Assembly (NCBI RefSeq): GCF_040459645.1
Contig: NZ_JARVHQ010000001.1
Coordinates: 4,278,001 to 4,342,000, forward strand
DNA: 64,000 bases
Direction of reading: 5' to 3'
DNA from: Bacillus cereus group sp. RP43
GTDB lineage: Bacteria > Bacillota > Bacilli > Bacillales > Bacillaceae_G
Below the pieces are notes generated by a model, which was not told where the DNA came from, searched no databases, and worked only from the letters and a program-made list of their open reading frames with translations. Both the position numbers and the translations under genes were made by a program. This document shows, in pieces, positions 55,300 to 63,808 of the stretch (its first letter is position 1; each line of letters starts with the position of its first letter).

Positions 55300-56499
55300 A
55301 TGTCAATCGAATCACTATGGAGCTCTCGCTTTCAACAACATATTCAAAATGCCATCACATACTTTGCACGTATGATTAACGGTTTACTATATAGTTTCAT
55401 CTTCGTCTCATGTGTAGGTGCATATTATTACGCCAAGTTTCTTAAAACGGATCCTTCTAAAGGAATATCTCTATTGCTTATTACAATCGTCTTAACAGTG
55501 ATTATAACGAGATGCCCAATACGTACATTTATTCAAAAGCCCGATGCTGTCTATTTACTAGCACTAGAAGAGAAATTAACTTCTTATTTTAAAAAATCTC
55601 TTCTATATAATTACATCATTCAGCTTTTCCCATTATTATTTACGTTCCTTATTCTCGTACCACTTGCCATGCAATCATTACAATTGACTGTACCTTTTCT
55701 ATGTACAATCTTTATCGTTTTAATGATTACGAAAGCTTGGAACATGTACATACACTGGATGTGGCGTGATAGTTATGAAAAAAACATATGGCTTATCATT
55801 CGTATTGCTTGTAACGCCCTTATCATTTACATGCTATTTTATACTGCAAATGTAATTGTATTAGGCGGATTACTCTTACTTCTTGCTTTCCTACTTCTAT
55901 ATACGAAGAAACAGCCCACAAAGCGAATACCGTGGGAATACATAATTGAGCAAGAAGAAAAAATGGACATACGCTTTTATCAATTCGCTAGCATCTTTAC
56001 CGATGTTCCGCAGCTAAAAAAACAAGTAAACGGCAGAAAATGGCTTACAAATTGGATCGAACCTTTACTACATAAAAAACAAGCTACTTTCTTCTATTTA
56101 CATACACTATCGTTTTTACGTGGGAATGATTATTTCGGTATATATATTCGCTTAAGTATTATCGGTTCCTTTATCGTATATTTCGTACCGAATCTATATG
56201 TAAAAGGTGCTACTACTTACATCGTCCTATACATGATCTCTATGCAGCTTCGTTCTCTGTGGAAATATTTTTCGGGAAATATTATCGTGGCATTATATCC
56301 AATTGATACTGAAGAACGAATGAGGCAATTTCTTAGCTTAATTTTCATATTGCTAAGTATTCAACTCATTGTATTTTCAAGTGTTATACTCATTGCTACA
56401 GGACAATTACTACATGCTTTGATTATTATGGTAATCGGTGTACTTTGGATAAGGTTTATTATTGTACCAAAAACGAAGAAACGCATTTCTTCATTTTAG
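55300..56499 (+). CDS. EcsB-like ABC transporter membrane subunit
   Basis: 399 residues, close to B. subtilis EcsB (about 408). Six or more membrane helices in two clusters; N-terminal helix region SIESLWSSRFQQHIQNAITYFARMINGLLYSFIFV and the central KRIPWEYIIEQEEKMDIRFYQFASIFTDVP are typical of the family. EcsB normally pairs with ATPase EcsA, but no ATPase gene is adjacent, so this is a second, orphan copy. The ATG at 55300 follows GAGGTG. Confidence 0.82.
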   Translation: MSIESLWSSRFQQHIQNAITYFARMINGLLYSFIFVSCVGAYYYAKFLKTDPSKGISLLLITIVLTVIITRCPIRTFIQKPDAVYLLALEEKLTSYFKKSLLYNYIIQLFPLLFTFLILVPLAMQSLQLTVPFLCTIFIVLMITKAWNMYIHWMWRDSYEKNIWLIIRIACNALIIYMLFYTANVIVLGGLLLLLAFLLLYTKKQPTKRIPWEYIIEQEEKMDIRFYQFASIFTDVPQLKKQVNGRKWLTNWIEPLLHKKQATFFYLHTLSFLRGNDYFGIYIRLSIIGSFIVYFVPNLYVKGATTYIVLYMISMQLRSLWKYFSGNIIVALYPIDTEERMRQFLSLIFILLSIQLIVFSSVILIATGQLLHALIIMVIGVLWIRFIIVPKTKKRISSF

Positions 56500-56500
56500 A

Positions 56501-56533
56501 GAAAAAGAGGCTGCACATAACAGCCTCTTTTTC
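56501..56533 (+). terminator. Terminator of the EcsB-like gene
   Basis: Perfect 13-bp stem GAAAAAGAGGCTG / CAGCCTCTTTTTC. Confidence 0.88.
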
Positions 56534-56660
56534 TCGTCCTAAAATTTCTAATCACTTTTCGTAGGCATTTCTCATATAGTGAAAATGACTATACAATTCC
56601 TACCCATACGTTAAATAATGATTTACACATATGTAAATAAAAATAGATGGGAGCCTTATT

Positions 56661-56864
56661 ATGAACAATAATCCACCTTCAACGCCATCACACGATTCAG
56701 AAGAACATAGCCGTGAAATTTCACTGCAAACATTACGTGTCATCGGACTCATCGTCCTCATTAGTGGTTATATCCTCGTCGCTCTCTCAGAAGTAGGTGA
56801 ACTGAAAAATTTATTAACTAATCCTAACGCTAATCCTGACTTAGCTGAAGTGGATCCGTTTTAA
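56661..56864 (+). CDS. Small single-pass membrane protein, unknown function
   Basis: 67 residues: a Ser/Pro/His/Glu-rich N-terminal segment, one membrane helix (LRVIGLIVLISGYILVAL, about 26-43), and a short Asn/Asp-rich tail. GGGAG lies 8-9 bases before the ATG. It is monocistronic with its own terminator. Not recognised. Confidence 0.7.
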   Translation: MNNNPPSTPSHDSEEHSREISLQTLRVIGLIVLISGYILVALSEVGELKNLLTNPNANPDLAEVDPF

Positions 56865-56871
56865 AAATGAT

Positions 56872-56910
56872 ATAAAAAGCGAGTCCCAGTATAACTGGTT
56901 CGCTTTTTAT
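56872..56910. terminator. Convergent terminator (small protein / MFS)
   Basis: Stem ATAAAAAGCGAGTCCCAGT / ACTGGTTCGCTTTTTAT with small mismatches. Confidence 0.85.
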
Positions 56911-56916
56911 ATAGTT

Positions 56917-58179
56917 TTATCCAATCTGAGAAACCTCCCTCTCATCCTCATACTTCTCTTTCCCTATCGCCTTCATAAATAATAAAATACTGCTCATACC
57001 AACTATGAAATAGAGCACACTCATTCCCCAAGAGGCAATAAATGAACCTAACATAACACCTAATGCACCATTCATTTTTGCCACTTGAAAAACCATTCCG
57101 TTAATCGCCATATAAGAACCTCGCGCCTCATTTGGCACCATATCTGCCATTATGGATTGACGAACCGGTACATACATCATCTCTCCTACAGTTTGGAAAA
57201 GCCCCGCAATTAATAAAATCCATAAGCTATTGCTCGTTCCGAGTATTGTAAATCCAATCGTGTAAATGAATAAACCTACATATAAAATTTTCAAATCGTT
57301 GAAGCTTTTCAGCATTTTAATAAGAAGCGCTGTACATAACACAACTAAAATTGTATTCTCTGCCGATATCCAGCTGAGCATTCGAATACCTGTTAAATCG
57401 AATGTAAAACCATTCCCGAAGAAAAAGTGCACCGTTTCAAATTCCTTCTGTAAACGTATCCCTAAATAATTATTAATTTGAAACTCTAACGATAGTGTAC
57501 ATATACTTGCTGCACAAAAAATTAAAAACGCTCGGTCTTTCATCACGATTTTATAACTATCCGCCATATCCTTTAATACGTTTTTCTTCTCTACAGTTTT
57601 TCGCGCCACATACACTTCTTCCATATATATAGCCATGACATATAAAGTAATGACCGCAACAGCCGTTAATACGATAAACAATTGTAATCTATAGTTTTCA
57701 AATAGTAATCCGCCAAATATCGCTCCAATTGCAATGGATAAGTTAATAGCCCAGTAGTTAATGCTGTACATGACCTTTCGATTTTCAGGTGTACTCACAT
57801 CGATTAACATCGCCTCGGTTGCTGGATTCATAAGTCCAGATCCTAAACTGTTCACTAGCATAAATAAAAATGTTAACCACGGTGAATCTACATAATCTGA
57901 GTTCGCAATTCCCATACAAGCAATGGAAACGACTTGTATACTTTGGCCGATAATCATCACTTTTTTACGACCGAGTCGATCTCCAATATATCCACCGTAT
58001 AAACCAATTACTAATGAAGCTATTACATTAATTAGTAGTAAAGCACCAGCCATGGCACTACCTAACTTTATTGAAAAATAAATTGCCATAAACGGAAAAA
58101 TCATCGTTGATACCGCTCGTGTTAAAAACGAAGTTATAATTCTAATTTTTATATTTCGGTGCATACTCCAAAATCCCAT
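56917..58179 (-). CDS. MFS transporter, SgrR-linked
   Basis: 420 residues with 12 membrane helices. The MFS loop motif GDRLGRKKVMIIG is between helices 2 and 3. The ATG at 58179 follows GGAGGAGG; a longer frame was rejected. It lies divergently (107 bp) from an SgrR-like regulator, the arrangement of E. coli sgrR and the sugar exporter setA, suggesting sugar or sugar-phosphate-analogue efflux, though the sequence alone allows drug export. Confidence 0.82.
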   Translation of the reverse strand: MGFWSMHRNIKIRIITSFLTRAVSTMIFPFMAIYFSIKLGSAMAGALLLINVIASLVIGLYGGYIGDRLGRKKVMIIGQSIQVVSIACMGIANSDYVDSPWLTFLFMLVNSLGSGLMNPATEAMLIDVSTPENRKVMYSINYWAINLSIAIGAIFGGLLFENYRLQLFIVLTAVAVITLYVMAIYMEEVYVARKTVEKKNVLKDMADSYKIVMKDRAFLIFCAASICTLSLEFQINNYLGIRLQKEFETVHFFFGNGFTFDLTGIRMLSWISAENTILVVLCTALLIKMLKSFNDLKILYVGLFIYTIGFTILGTSNSLWILLIAGLFQTVGEMMYVPVRQSIMADMVPNEARGSYMAINGMVFQVAKMNGALGVMLGSFIASWGMSVLYFIVGMSSILLFMKAIGKEKYEDEREVSQIG

Positions 58180-58286
58180 TGTTTCCTCCTCCTTATGCTT
58201 ATTCATTTTACTTTGAAAAAGAGGAAGAAAAAGGTTAGAATATTCTAAAGAGTTTCCCCTTTTATTATAGAAGGAAGTGTATACAT

Positions 58287-60026
58287 ATGAAAATTATGGA
58301 CTATTACATTAGACTAAGGTTCCATGCACAAGATCAACAACATATACGAAATAGCTTACAAGAATTAGCGAATATTTTATATTGCAGTCCGAAAAACGTA
58401 AAAATTTTATTAAAGAAAATGAGTGCGGAGCAATTAATTCGCTGGACTCCAGGACGAGGACGCGGGAATAAAACGGAAATTATATTTGCGCATAGTTTCC
58501 TAGAAGCAATTGAATCCTATACAGATGAACTGTTAGCGCAAGAAAAATTAAAAGATGTCTTTCTTCTTTTAAAAGAGCCACTGCCTCCCGCACTTCATAA
58601 AAATATTGAAGGTAAACTCCATCATCATTTTGGCTATGAACCTTCAAATGATATGTATGATATATTAAAAATCCCCATATCACGAAAAGTAATGCCGCTA
58701 GATCCGGCTTTTGTGGCTGTCACAACAGAGAGCCATCTTACTAGTCAAATTTTTGATACGTTAGTCGTTTATAACGATGTTACTGAAAGAATGGAACCAC
58801 ACGTTGCGCATACGTGGGAATTAAGTGAAGACGGGCTTACGTGGACCTTTCATTTACGAAAAGATATACATTTTCATAACGAAACTGTTCTAACTTCTAC
58901 AGATGTACAATTTTCATTTGAAAGACTAAAGCAAGTTCAATCTCCTTTCGAATGGTTAACAGAAGAAATTGTCCAAATTGAAACACCATCACCAATGCAA
59001 ATTCGATTCCATTTAGCAAAACCGAATTTATTTTTCTTACATTATGTGAGTTCCATGCAACTTGCAATTTTACCGCGTGATGCTAGTATCCAGAATCATC
59101 ACTACATAGGTACTGGACCTTTCAAACTTGCTCATTACTCTGAAGATAATATCGTACTTGAAGCTTTCACTCATTATTTTAAAGAGCGAGCTTTACTAGA
59201 CCGTATTGAGTTTTGGCGTATTCCAGATCATGTACAAATCGATGCTGATTATGAACTACCTAATGAAGAGGAAAATGAAAGGCATGATATACAAATAGAA
59301 GAAATAGGTTGTATTTATGCTAGCTTCAACTTTACAAAACCCGGTCCCCACCATGACATTTACTTTCGTAAAGCTTGGAGAGAAATATATGACGTTGAAA
59401 CGATACTTCGTAACATAGAAGGCAGACGAACAATTGCTGCATCGAGCTTTTTCCCTGAAAGAAGTCGCCAAGTTCCTAAAAGGTCCTACTCGCTTGAAAA
59501 AGCGAAAGAGTATTTAAAAAAGAGCACATATAATGGAGAAACAATCCATATATACTTCTTCGCATTTAAAGATAGTGCAAACGACGCACATTTCCTAAAA
59601 GAACGGTGTGAAAGTTTAGGTATACAAGTAGAACTTCACCCATTTCTCGTTTCAGATTATACGAATCGTTCTATCGATAAACACGCCAATATTATTTTAA
59701 TGGGAGAAGTATTTGCTGCCGATCATGAAATTGCATTTTTAAATGTATTTAAAAATAAAAGTTGCTTCGTAAATCGGTTCATGGACCCGCACTATGCAAA
59801 ACAAATTAATTGTTTACTTGATACCTTTTTATTAGAAGACAATAAAGAAAAACGGTATAAGCTCATGTATGAGATCGAAGAGTTTTTACAAGCAGAGCAC
59901 ATCATTTTATTTAACTATCACGTTTTAAAAAGAAAAACATATCCCTCTTCTCTAAAAAATGTAACAATTGATTCATTCGGTTGGGCAAATTTTGCGAAGT
60001 TATGGATACAGCCATCCCCGCATTAA
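58287..60026 (+). CDS. SgrR-like transcription regulator with solute-binding domain
   Basis: 579 residues. N-terminal helix-turn-helix region of about 115 residues (LQELANILYCSPKNVKILLKKMSAEQLIRWTPGRGRGNKTEI) followed by a family 5 solute-binding domain (PLDPAFVAVTTESHLTSQIFDTLVVYNDVTERMEPHVAHTWELSEDGLTWTFHLRKDIHFH) to the end. No signal peptide, so the binding fold acts inside the cell as a ligand sensor, as in E. coli SgrR. It probably regulates the divergent MFS gene. AAGGAAG lies about 10 bases before the ATG. Confidence 0.88.
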   Translation: MKIMDYYIRLRFHAQDQQHIRNSLQELANILYCSPKNVKILLKKMSAEQLIRWTPGRGRGNKTEIIFAHSFLEAIESYTDELLAQEKLKDVFLLLKEPLPPALHKNIEGKLHHHFGYEPSNDMYDILKIPISRKVMPLDPAFVAVTTESHLTSQIFDTLVVYNDVTERMEPHVAHTWELSEDGLTWTFHLRKDIHFHNETVLTSTDVQFSFERLKQVQSPFEWLTEEIVQIETPSPMQIRFHLAKPNLFFLHYVSSMQLAILPRDASIQNHHYIGTGPFKLAHYSEDNIVLEAFTHYFKERALLDRIEFWRIPDHVQIDADYELPNEEENERHDIQIEEIGCIYASFNFTKPGPHHDIYFRKAWREIYDVETILRNIEGRRTIAASSFFPERSRQVPKRSYSLEKAKEYLKKSTYNGETIHIYFFAFKDSANDAHFLKERCESLGIQVELHPFLVSDYTNRSIDKHANIILMGEVFAADHEIAFLNVFKNKSCFVNRFMDPHYAKQINCLLDTFLLEDNKEKRYKLMYEIEEFLQAEHIILFNYHVLKRKTYPSSLKNVTIDSFGWANFAKLWIQPSPH

Positions 60027-60058
60027 AATGTGTAATTTTTTATAAAAGGAGAAGAACC

Positions 60059-60577
60059 ATGAAAAGCAACCTAGAAAAAAGACTTTCCTTTCTATACACA
60101 GGTGAATTATTTTCAGTCATTACTTTTATTTTTACAAGCTACTTAATTAATTATGCTTATCCTACATTATATTTATATTCCCTATATTCTTTTTGGGTCT
60201 CATTTCTTCTTTTAGAGTTTCTCTTACTACAAGGAACGGTTTACTGGTATGTAAAGTGGAAAAGACTAAAAAAAGAAAAAACATCTGTTACGCCTATTTG
60301 GATCATTCAATATTTAAAAAGACTAAAAAAGATAAATATAGGATTGATTATCACAGGCCTTGGTATGTTTATTATTGATTTTTTAATTTGGTATCCCCAT
60401 TTACCTTTAGGCGGGCTATCATTCGCCCTATTTATTTATGTTTTTGCATTATTTGAGTATATTAACTATTATCATATTCAGCTTTCATATGATAACACCT
60501 CTGATATTAAATATTTGATAAAATCAAAAAAACTAAAACAGTCCTGTATGAGTAAAGATTTTCAACGTATTTCATAA
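60059..60577 (+). CDS. Small membrane protein, unknown function
   Basis: 172 residues with four predicted membrane helices (about 10-33, 37-62, 90-112, 116-138) and a basic cytoplasmic loop and tail. The ATG at 60059 has AAAAGGAG 6-7 bases upstream. It follows the SgrR-like gene after 32 bp and may be in its operon. Not recognised. Confidence 0.75.
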   Translation: MKSNLEKRLSFLYTGELFSVITFIFTSYLINYAYPTLYLYSLYSFWVSFLLLEFLLLQGTVYWYVKWKRLKKEKTSVTPIWIIQYLKRLKKINIGLIITGLGMFIIDFLIWYPHLPLGGLSFALFIYVFALFEYINYYHIQLSYDNTSDIKYLIKSKKLKQSCMSKDFQRIS

Positions 60578-60635
60578 AATATTAGATTCCGCTTATGAAG
60601 ACTTTAAACCAATAAGAATTAAGCCATTTTCACGA

Positions 60636-60685
60636 ATGTAAAAGAAGGTATTACATCCTTAGTAATACCTTCTTTTACATTTTTA
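60636..60685. terminator. Convergent terminator with 19-bp perfect stem
   Basis: A perfect 19-bp inverted repeat (60636-60654 with 60662-60680) is followed by TTTTT. It ends the gene at 60059 and probably the convergent oxidoreductase gene. Confidence 0.85.
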
Positions 60686-60720
60686 AAGAGGAACCTTCTT
60701 GCGCACAAAGATGCAAACTA

Positions 60721-61269
60721 TTATTTAATTACTTCATCCAAATGATTTTTCAAGTTTAATAAGTATTGCTCTATATCCGGATTCTTCACCACATCATAAC
60801 AAGCAAAACTCTTTAACGGACTCATACCGATAAACTTCTGCACACGGTGTAAATGGCTAAGCGTTGATTCTAGGCTTTCTCCTTCAAAGAACTTCGTCTT
60901 ATCTCCGAATGCTTTTTCAGGTGCATTCCAAGTTGTAGAAAACATATACTTCTTCTCTTTTAATAAACCACCTGTTCCATATTCATCTGCACCTTTAAAG
61001 AACAAACCATATTCATATACTTCATCCATATACGTTTTAAATAATCCAGGAACACTAAACCAATAAATTGGTGTTTGATAAATCACAACATCAGCCCATA
61101 AAAACTTATCTTGTTCTTCTTTAATATTGTAGCCATCTTGAATCGTTGTTGTTTTCACATGATGATTCTCACTTAATACAGTTACCATATAATCAACTAA
61201 CGTCCTATTTAATCGTCCTTCTTTCGTACCGTATTTTTCATGTCCATTTATAATAAAAATATTTTTCAT
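60721..61269 (-). CDS. NAD(P)H-quinone oxidoreductase, MdaB-like flavodoxin fold
   Basis: 182 residues of the NQO/MdaB family, reducing quinones by two electrons with FAD. N terminus KNIFIINGHEKYGTKEGRLNRTLVDYMV holds the flavin phosphate loop; WADVVIYQTPIYWFSVPGLFKTYMDEVYEYG is the flavin-ring region. GGGGAG lies before the ATG. It forms a unit with the upstream lipoprotein gene (23-bp gap) and both are divergent from an HxlR regulator, suggesting a quinone/electrophile response. Confidence 0.88.
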   Translation of the reverse strand: MKNIFIINGHEKYGTKEGRLNRTLVDYMVTVLSENHHVKTTTIQDGYNIKEEQDKFLWADVVIYQTPIYWFSVPGLFKTYMDEVYEYGLFFKGADEYGTGGLLKEKKYMFSTTWNAPEKAFGDKTKFFEGESLESTLSHLHRVQKFIGMSPLKSFACYDVVKNPDIEQYLLNLKNHLDEVIK

Positions 61270-61292
61270 CGCTTTTCTCTCCCCTATATGAT

Positions 61293-61832
61293 CTACTCTT
61301 CAGCTATTAAGCCGAGTTGCTGTTTCAGCGTAAGATTATCTTCTAAATGCCAATCTTCCGTTATCTTTCCGTCTTTCACATGTAAAATATCAATTGCAAA
61401 AAAATTGATTTTCTTATCATTATGAGTTCCTGTAAAAGAAAGACGAGCCGTTACTTTATCACCAGCAACTAATAAATCTTCAATCTCGCAATGTATATCA
61501 GGAACGACTTTACGAAAATTTTGTGCCGCAAATTTTAATCCTTCAGTGCCTTGTGGGCGGCCTTTCGGCAACGTATTATCGAAGAAATTTCCCGTAACAG
61601 TCTGCGGAATAAGCTCCTCTTTACCTGTATCCCAAAATGCATAAAAACGCTGAGCTGCATGCACGATTTCTGTCGCCTCCTTTTTATTTAGTGAAGGATC
61701 AATTGTCATTGCTTTTGGCTGTGGCATTTCTTTTAATAACTGGATTTCCGTTTTTTGTTCCCCGCCGCATGCTACAAGAACAATACAAATGACAAAAAAA
61801 CTAAGGAACATAAATAACTTTTTTATACTCAT
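61293..61832 (-). CDS. Lipoprotein with SnoaL-like domain
   Basis: 179 residues. Lipobox VACGG (Cys about 22) after a hydrophobic leader. From about 55 the NTF2/SnoaL-like fold typical of polyketide-cyclase-like proteins: EIVHAAQRFYAFWDTGKEELIPQTV, then GRPQGTEGLKFAAQNFRKVVPDIHCEIEDLLVAGDKVTARLSFTGTHND. AAGGAGGTGA precedes the ATG at 61832. Co-transcribed with the quinone reductase. It may bind a hydrophobic ligand at the cell surface. Confidence 0.83.
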   Translation of the reverse strand: MSIKKLFMFLSFFVICIVLVACGGEQKTEIQLLKEMPQPKAMTIDPSLNKKEATEIVHAAQRFYAFWDTGKEELIPQTVTGNFFDNTLPKGRPQGTEGLKFAAQNFRKVVPDIHCEIEDLLVAGDKVTARLSFTGTHNDKKINFFAIDILHVKDGKITEDWHLEDNLTLKQQLGLIAEE

Positions 61833-61939
61833 GGAAATCACCTCCTTCTCATATAAACCCTTTGTATTTCGTATTGCTATTGTATATGCACTAACTTCCT
61901 TTATGGAAGTAGTGATATTTTTTTCATATAGTTACCAAA

Positions 61940-61958
61940 AGTATAGTTTTGTGATACT
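61940..61958. promoter_or_regulatory. Candidate HxlR operator
   Basis: Inverted repeat AGTAT-N9-ATACT in the divergent intergenic region between the lipoprotein and hxlR-type genes. It resembles TACTAT-rich sites bound by HxlR-family repressors such as YodB. Confidence 0.45.
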
Positions 61959-62001
61959 ATAAAGCAAATTCATTCAAAAAAATTTTATGGAGGCTAGTTC
62001 C

Positions 62002-62340
62002 ATGAACAACATAGATCCAGTTGAATTAACGAAAGGCTTACCTGGTATACCTTGTCCTATCGCTAAAACGCTTGACGTAATTAGTACAAAATGGACGTTT
62101 TTAATCATTCGTGACCTTCTTATCGAAGGAACTTTACGCTTTAGTGATTTACAAAAATCAATGGATGGGATTAGTCCAAAAACTTTATCGCTTCGCCTAA
62201 AAGAATTGGAAACGCAAGGGATTATAACGCGAAAAGTATACCCAGAGGTTCCGCCTCGCGTAGAGTACACGTTAACGGATAAAGGAAAGCAATTAGAGGG
62301 GATATTTATTGAATTAAAGCGGTTTGGATTAAGTTTATAA
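62002..62340 (+). CDS. HxlR-family regulator
   Basis: 112 residues, winged-helix dimer. Family signature: GIPCPIAKTLDVISTKWTFLIIRDLLIEGTLRFSDLQKSMDGISPKTLSLRLKELETQGII. The conserved Cys18 is at the redox/electrophile-sensing place of YodB, CatR and HypR. The ATG at 62002 follows GGAGGC. It probably controls the divergent lipoprotein/quinone reductase unit and itself. Confidence 0.88.
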   Translation: MNNIDPVELTKGLPGIPCPIAKTLDVISTKWTFLIIRDLLIEGTLRFSDLQKSMDGISPKTLSLRLKELETQGIITRKVYPEVPPRVEYTLTDKGKQLEGIFIELKRFGLSL

Positions 62341-62385
62341 ACGAAAAGCCCCTTACCATAAAAATAGTAAGAGGCTTTTCGTTAT
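62341..62385. terminator. Convergent terminator (hxlR-type / MFS)
   Basis: Stem ACGAAAAGCCCCTTAC / GTAAGAGGCTTTTCGT with one mismatch. Confidence 0.85.
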
Positions 62386-62393
62386 TCACTACA

Positions 62394-63596
62394 TTACTTC
62401 GCAAAACTTTGAGCTAGCTGTTTCTCTCTCCACATAAATGTAATGCCGAGACCAACGATTAAAACAACACCTGAAAATGCATATGGATAATTAATGTTTA
62501 TATCAAATAATATTCCGCCCATCGCTGGTCCTGCAATATTCCCTAAACTCGTATACGTTGAGTTCATACCAGCAACGAATCCTTGCTCTTTACCAGCTGC
62601 TTTTGATAAAAATGTCGTTAAAGCTGGACGAAGTAAGTCAAATGCTAGGAAAATAAAACAAGTAACAAGGAGCACACTCCAATAATTAAAGACTATAGTT
62701 GAAACAAATGCTAACACTGCGCCTACAATTAAACATATTTGAATTAACACTTTTTCGCCGAATATGTCGACCAATTTGCCAAACATAAATACTTGCACAA
62801 CTACCCCAAAGATTGAGCTAATTGTAATAATGGCAGCAATATCTTTCGGCGCGAAACCAAATTTATGATCAGAGAACAGGCTAAACACAGTTTCATATGC
62901 TGATAATCCAAATGCGAGTACAAATACAATAATAAATGCGATTGCATACATTGGATTTAATGATTTCTTTAAATCCCCGATAAAACTTGATTCTTTCGTA
63001 TTAGCGGAAATCTCTGCAAGCTCCTCTTTCGTTAAAGGCTCTTTCAAAATAAAGATCGAAATCACACATGCTATAAAGGCAATCACTGCTGCCACAAAGA
63101 AAGGTACACGTATACCGTATTCTGCAATAAACCCGCCGATTCCAGGCCCTATAATAAATCCAGTGCTAATAGCTGCTGAAAGATAGCCCATCGCCTTTGG
63201 ACGTTCCTGAATCGATGTAATATCCGCAACATATGCTGTAACACCCGGCATAATAAACGCAGCACTAATTCCGCCTAACACCCTTGCTACATAAAGCATC
63301 CACACATCTTTTCCTAATCCAAAAAGAAGCTCTGAAACACCAAAAATAAATAATCCAATGATTATCATTTTCTTCCTACCGTAAAGATCGACCCACCGGC
63401 CTGTAATAGGTGAAGTAATAAGCTGAGCCATTGCAAATACTGCAACGAGATAGCCCATCGTCTTTCCTGTTAAATTCATATCATTCATAAAGGACGGCAT
63501 AACCGGAATAATTAACCCAATCCCTAAAAAAGCGATAAATATATTACTCAAAAGAATGATCAATACCATCTTTTGTTCTTTTATCGGTTTCTTCAA
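62394..63596 (-). CDS. MFS drug-type exporter
   Basis: 400 residues with 12 membrane helices, DHA1-type drug:H+ antiporter. Motif A is GRWVDLYGRKKMIIIG (about 66-81), motif C-like is GYLSAAISTGFIIGPGIGGFIAEYG (about 139-163). TTG start at 63596, RBS AGAGGTG 8-9 bases upstream. It lies downstream of a TetR-family gene in the same direction, with a palindromic operator and a truncated repeat between, so TetR control is likely. NorA/Blt-type multidrug or tetracycline-like specificity cannot be decided. Confidence 0.85.
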   Translation of the reverse strand: MKKPIKEQKMVLIILLSNIFIAFLGIGLIIPVMPSFMNDMNLTGKTMGYLVAVFAMAQLITSPITGRWVDLYGRKKMIIIGLFIFGVSELLFGLGKDVWMLYVARVLGGISAAFIMPGVTAYVADITSIQERPKAMGYLSAAISTGFIIGPGIGGFIAEYGIRVPFFVAAVIAFIACVISIFILKEPLTKEELAEISANTKESSFIGDLKKSLNPMYAIAFIIVFVLAFGLSAYETVFSLFSDHKFGFAPKDIAAIITISSIFGVVVQVFMFGKLVDIFGEKVLIQICLIVGAVLAFVSTIVFNYWSVLLVTCFIFLAFDLLRPALTTFLSKAAGKEQGFVAGMNSTYTSLGNIAGPAMGGILFDININYPYAFSGVVLIVGLGITFMWREKQLAQSFAK

Positions 63597-63656
63597 TTTT
63601 TAACACCTCTTCCCGTAAGTTCCTCTCAAAAAATAACGCCCAAGAAGCTTTTTCTT

Positions 63657-63723
63657 TATCCTGCTATTTGTGGGCTACTACTGAGTGAAGATCACCCCAC
63701 TCATTAGAATTTCACTCTATCCT
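63657..63723 (+). repeat. Shortened bcr1-related repeat
   Basis: 67 bp share both ends with the repeat at 2441: TATCCTGCTATTTGTGGGC at the left and CACTCATTAGAATTTCACTCTAT at the right, but the ~90-bp middle is missing. It lies in the leader of the MFS gene, in the opposite orientation to it. Confidence 0.6.
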
Positions 63724-63746
63724 TCCACACATACATAAATACAGGG

Positions 63747-63763
63747 TGAATGACTATCATTCA
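63747..63763. promoter_or_regulatory. Candidate TetR-family operator
   Basis: Perfect palindrome TGAATGA-CTA-TCATTCA, the form bound by many TetR-type repressors including FadR of B. subtilis. It lies between the TetR gene end and the MFS start. Confidence 0.65.
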
Positions 63764-63777
63764 GTTTTTCGCAGAAA

Positions 63778-63804
63778 TGAACCTACCTTTTCAGACAGGT
63801 TCAT
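63778..63804 (-). terminator. Weak hairpin after the TetR gene
   Basis: Stem ATGAACCT / AGGTTCAT with an 11-base loop just past the TetR stop codon. The U-run is poor, so it may let transcription pass to the MFS gene. Confidence 0.45.
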
Positions 63805-63808
63805 CTTA

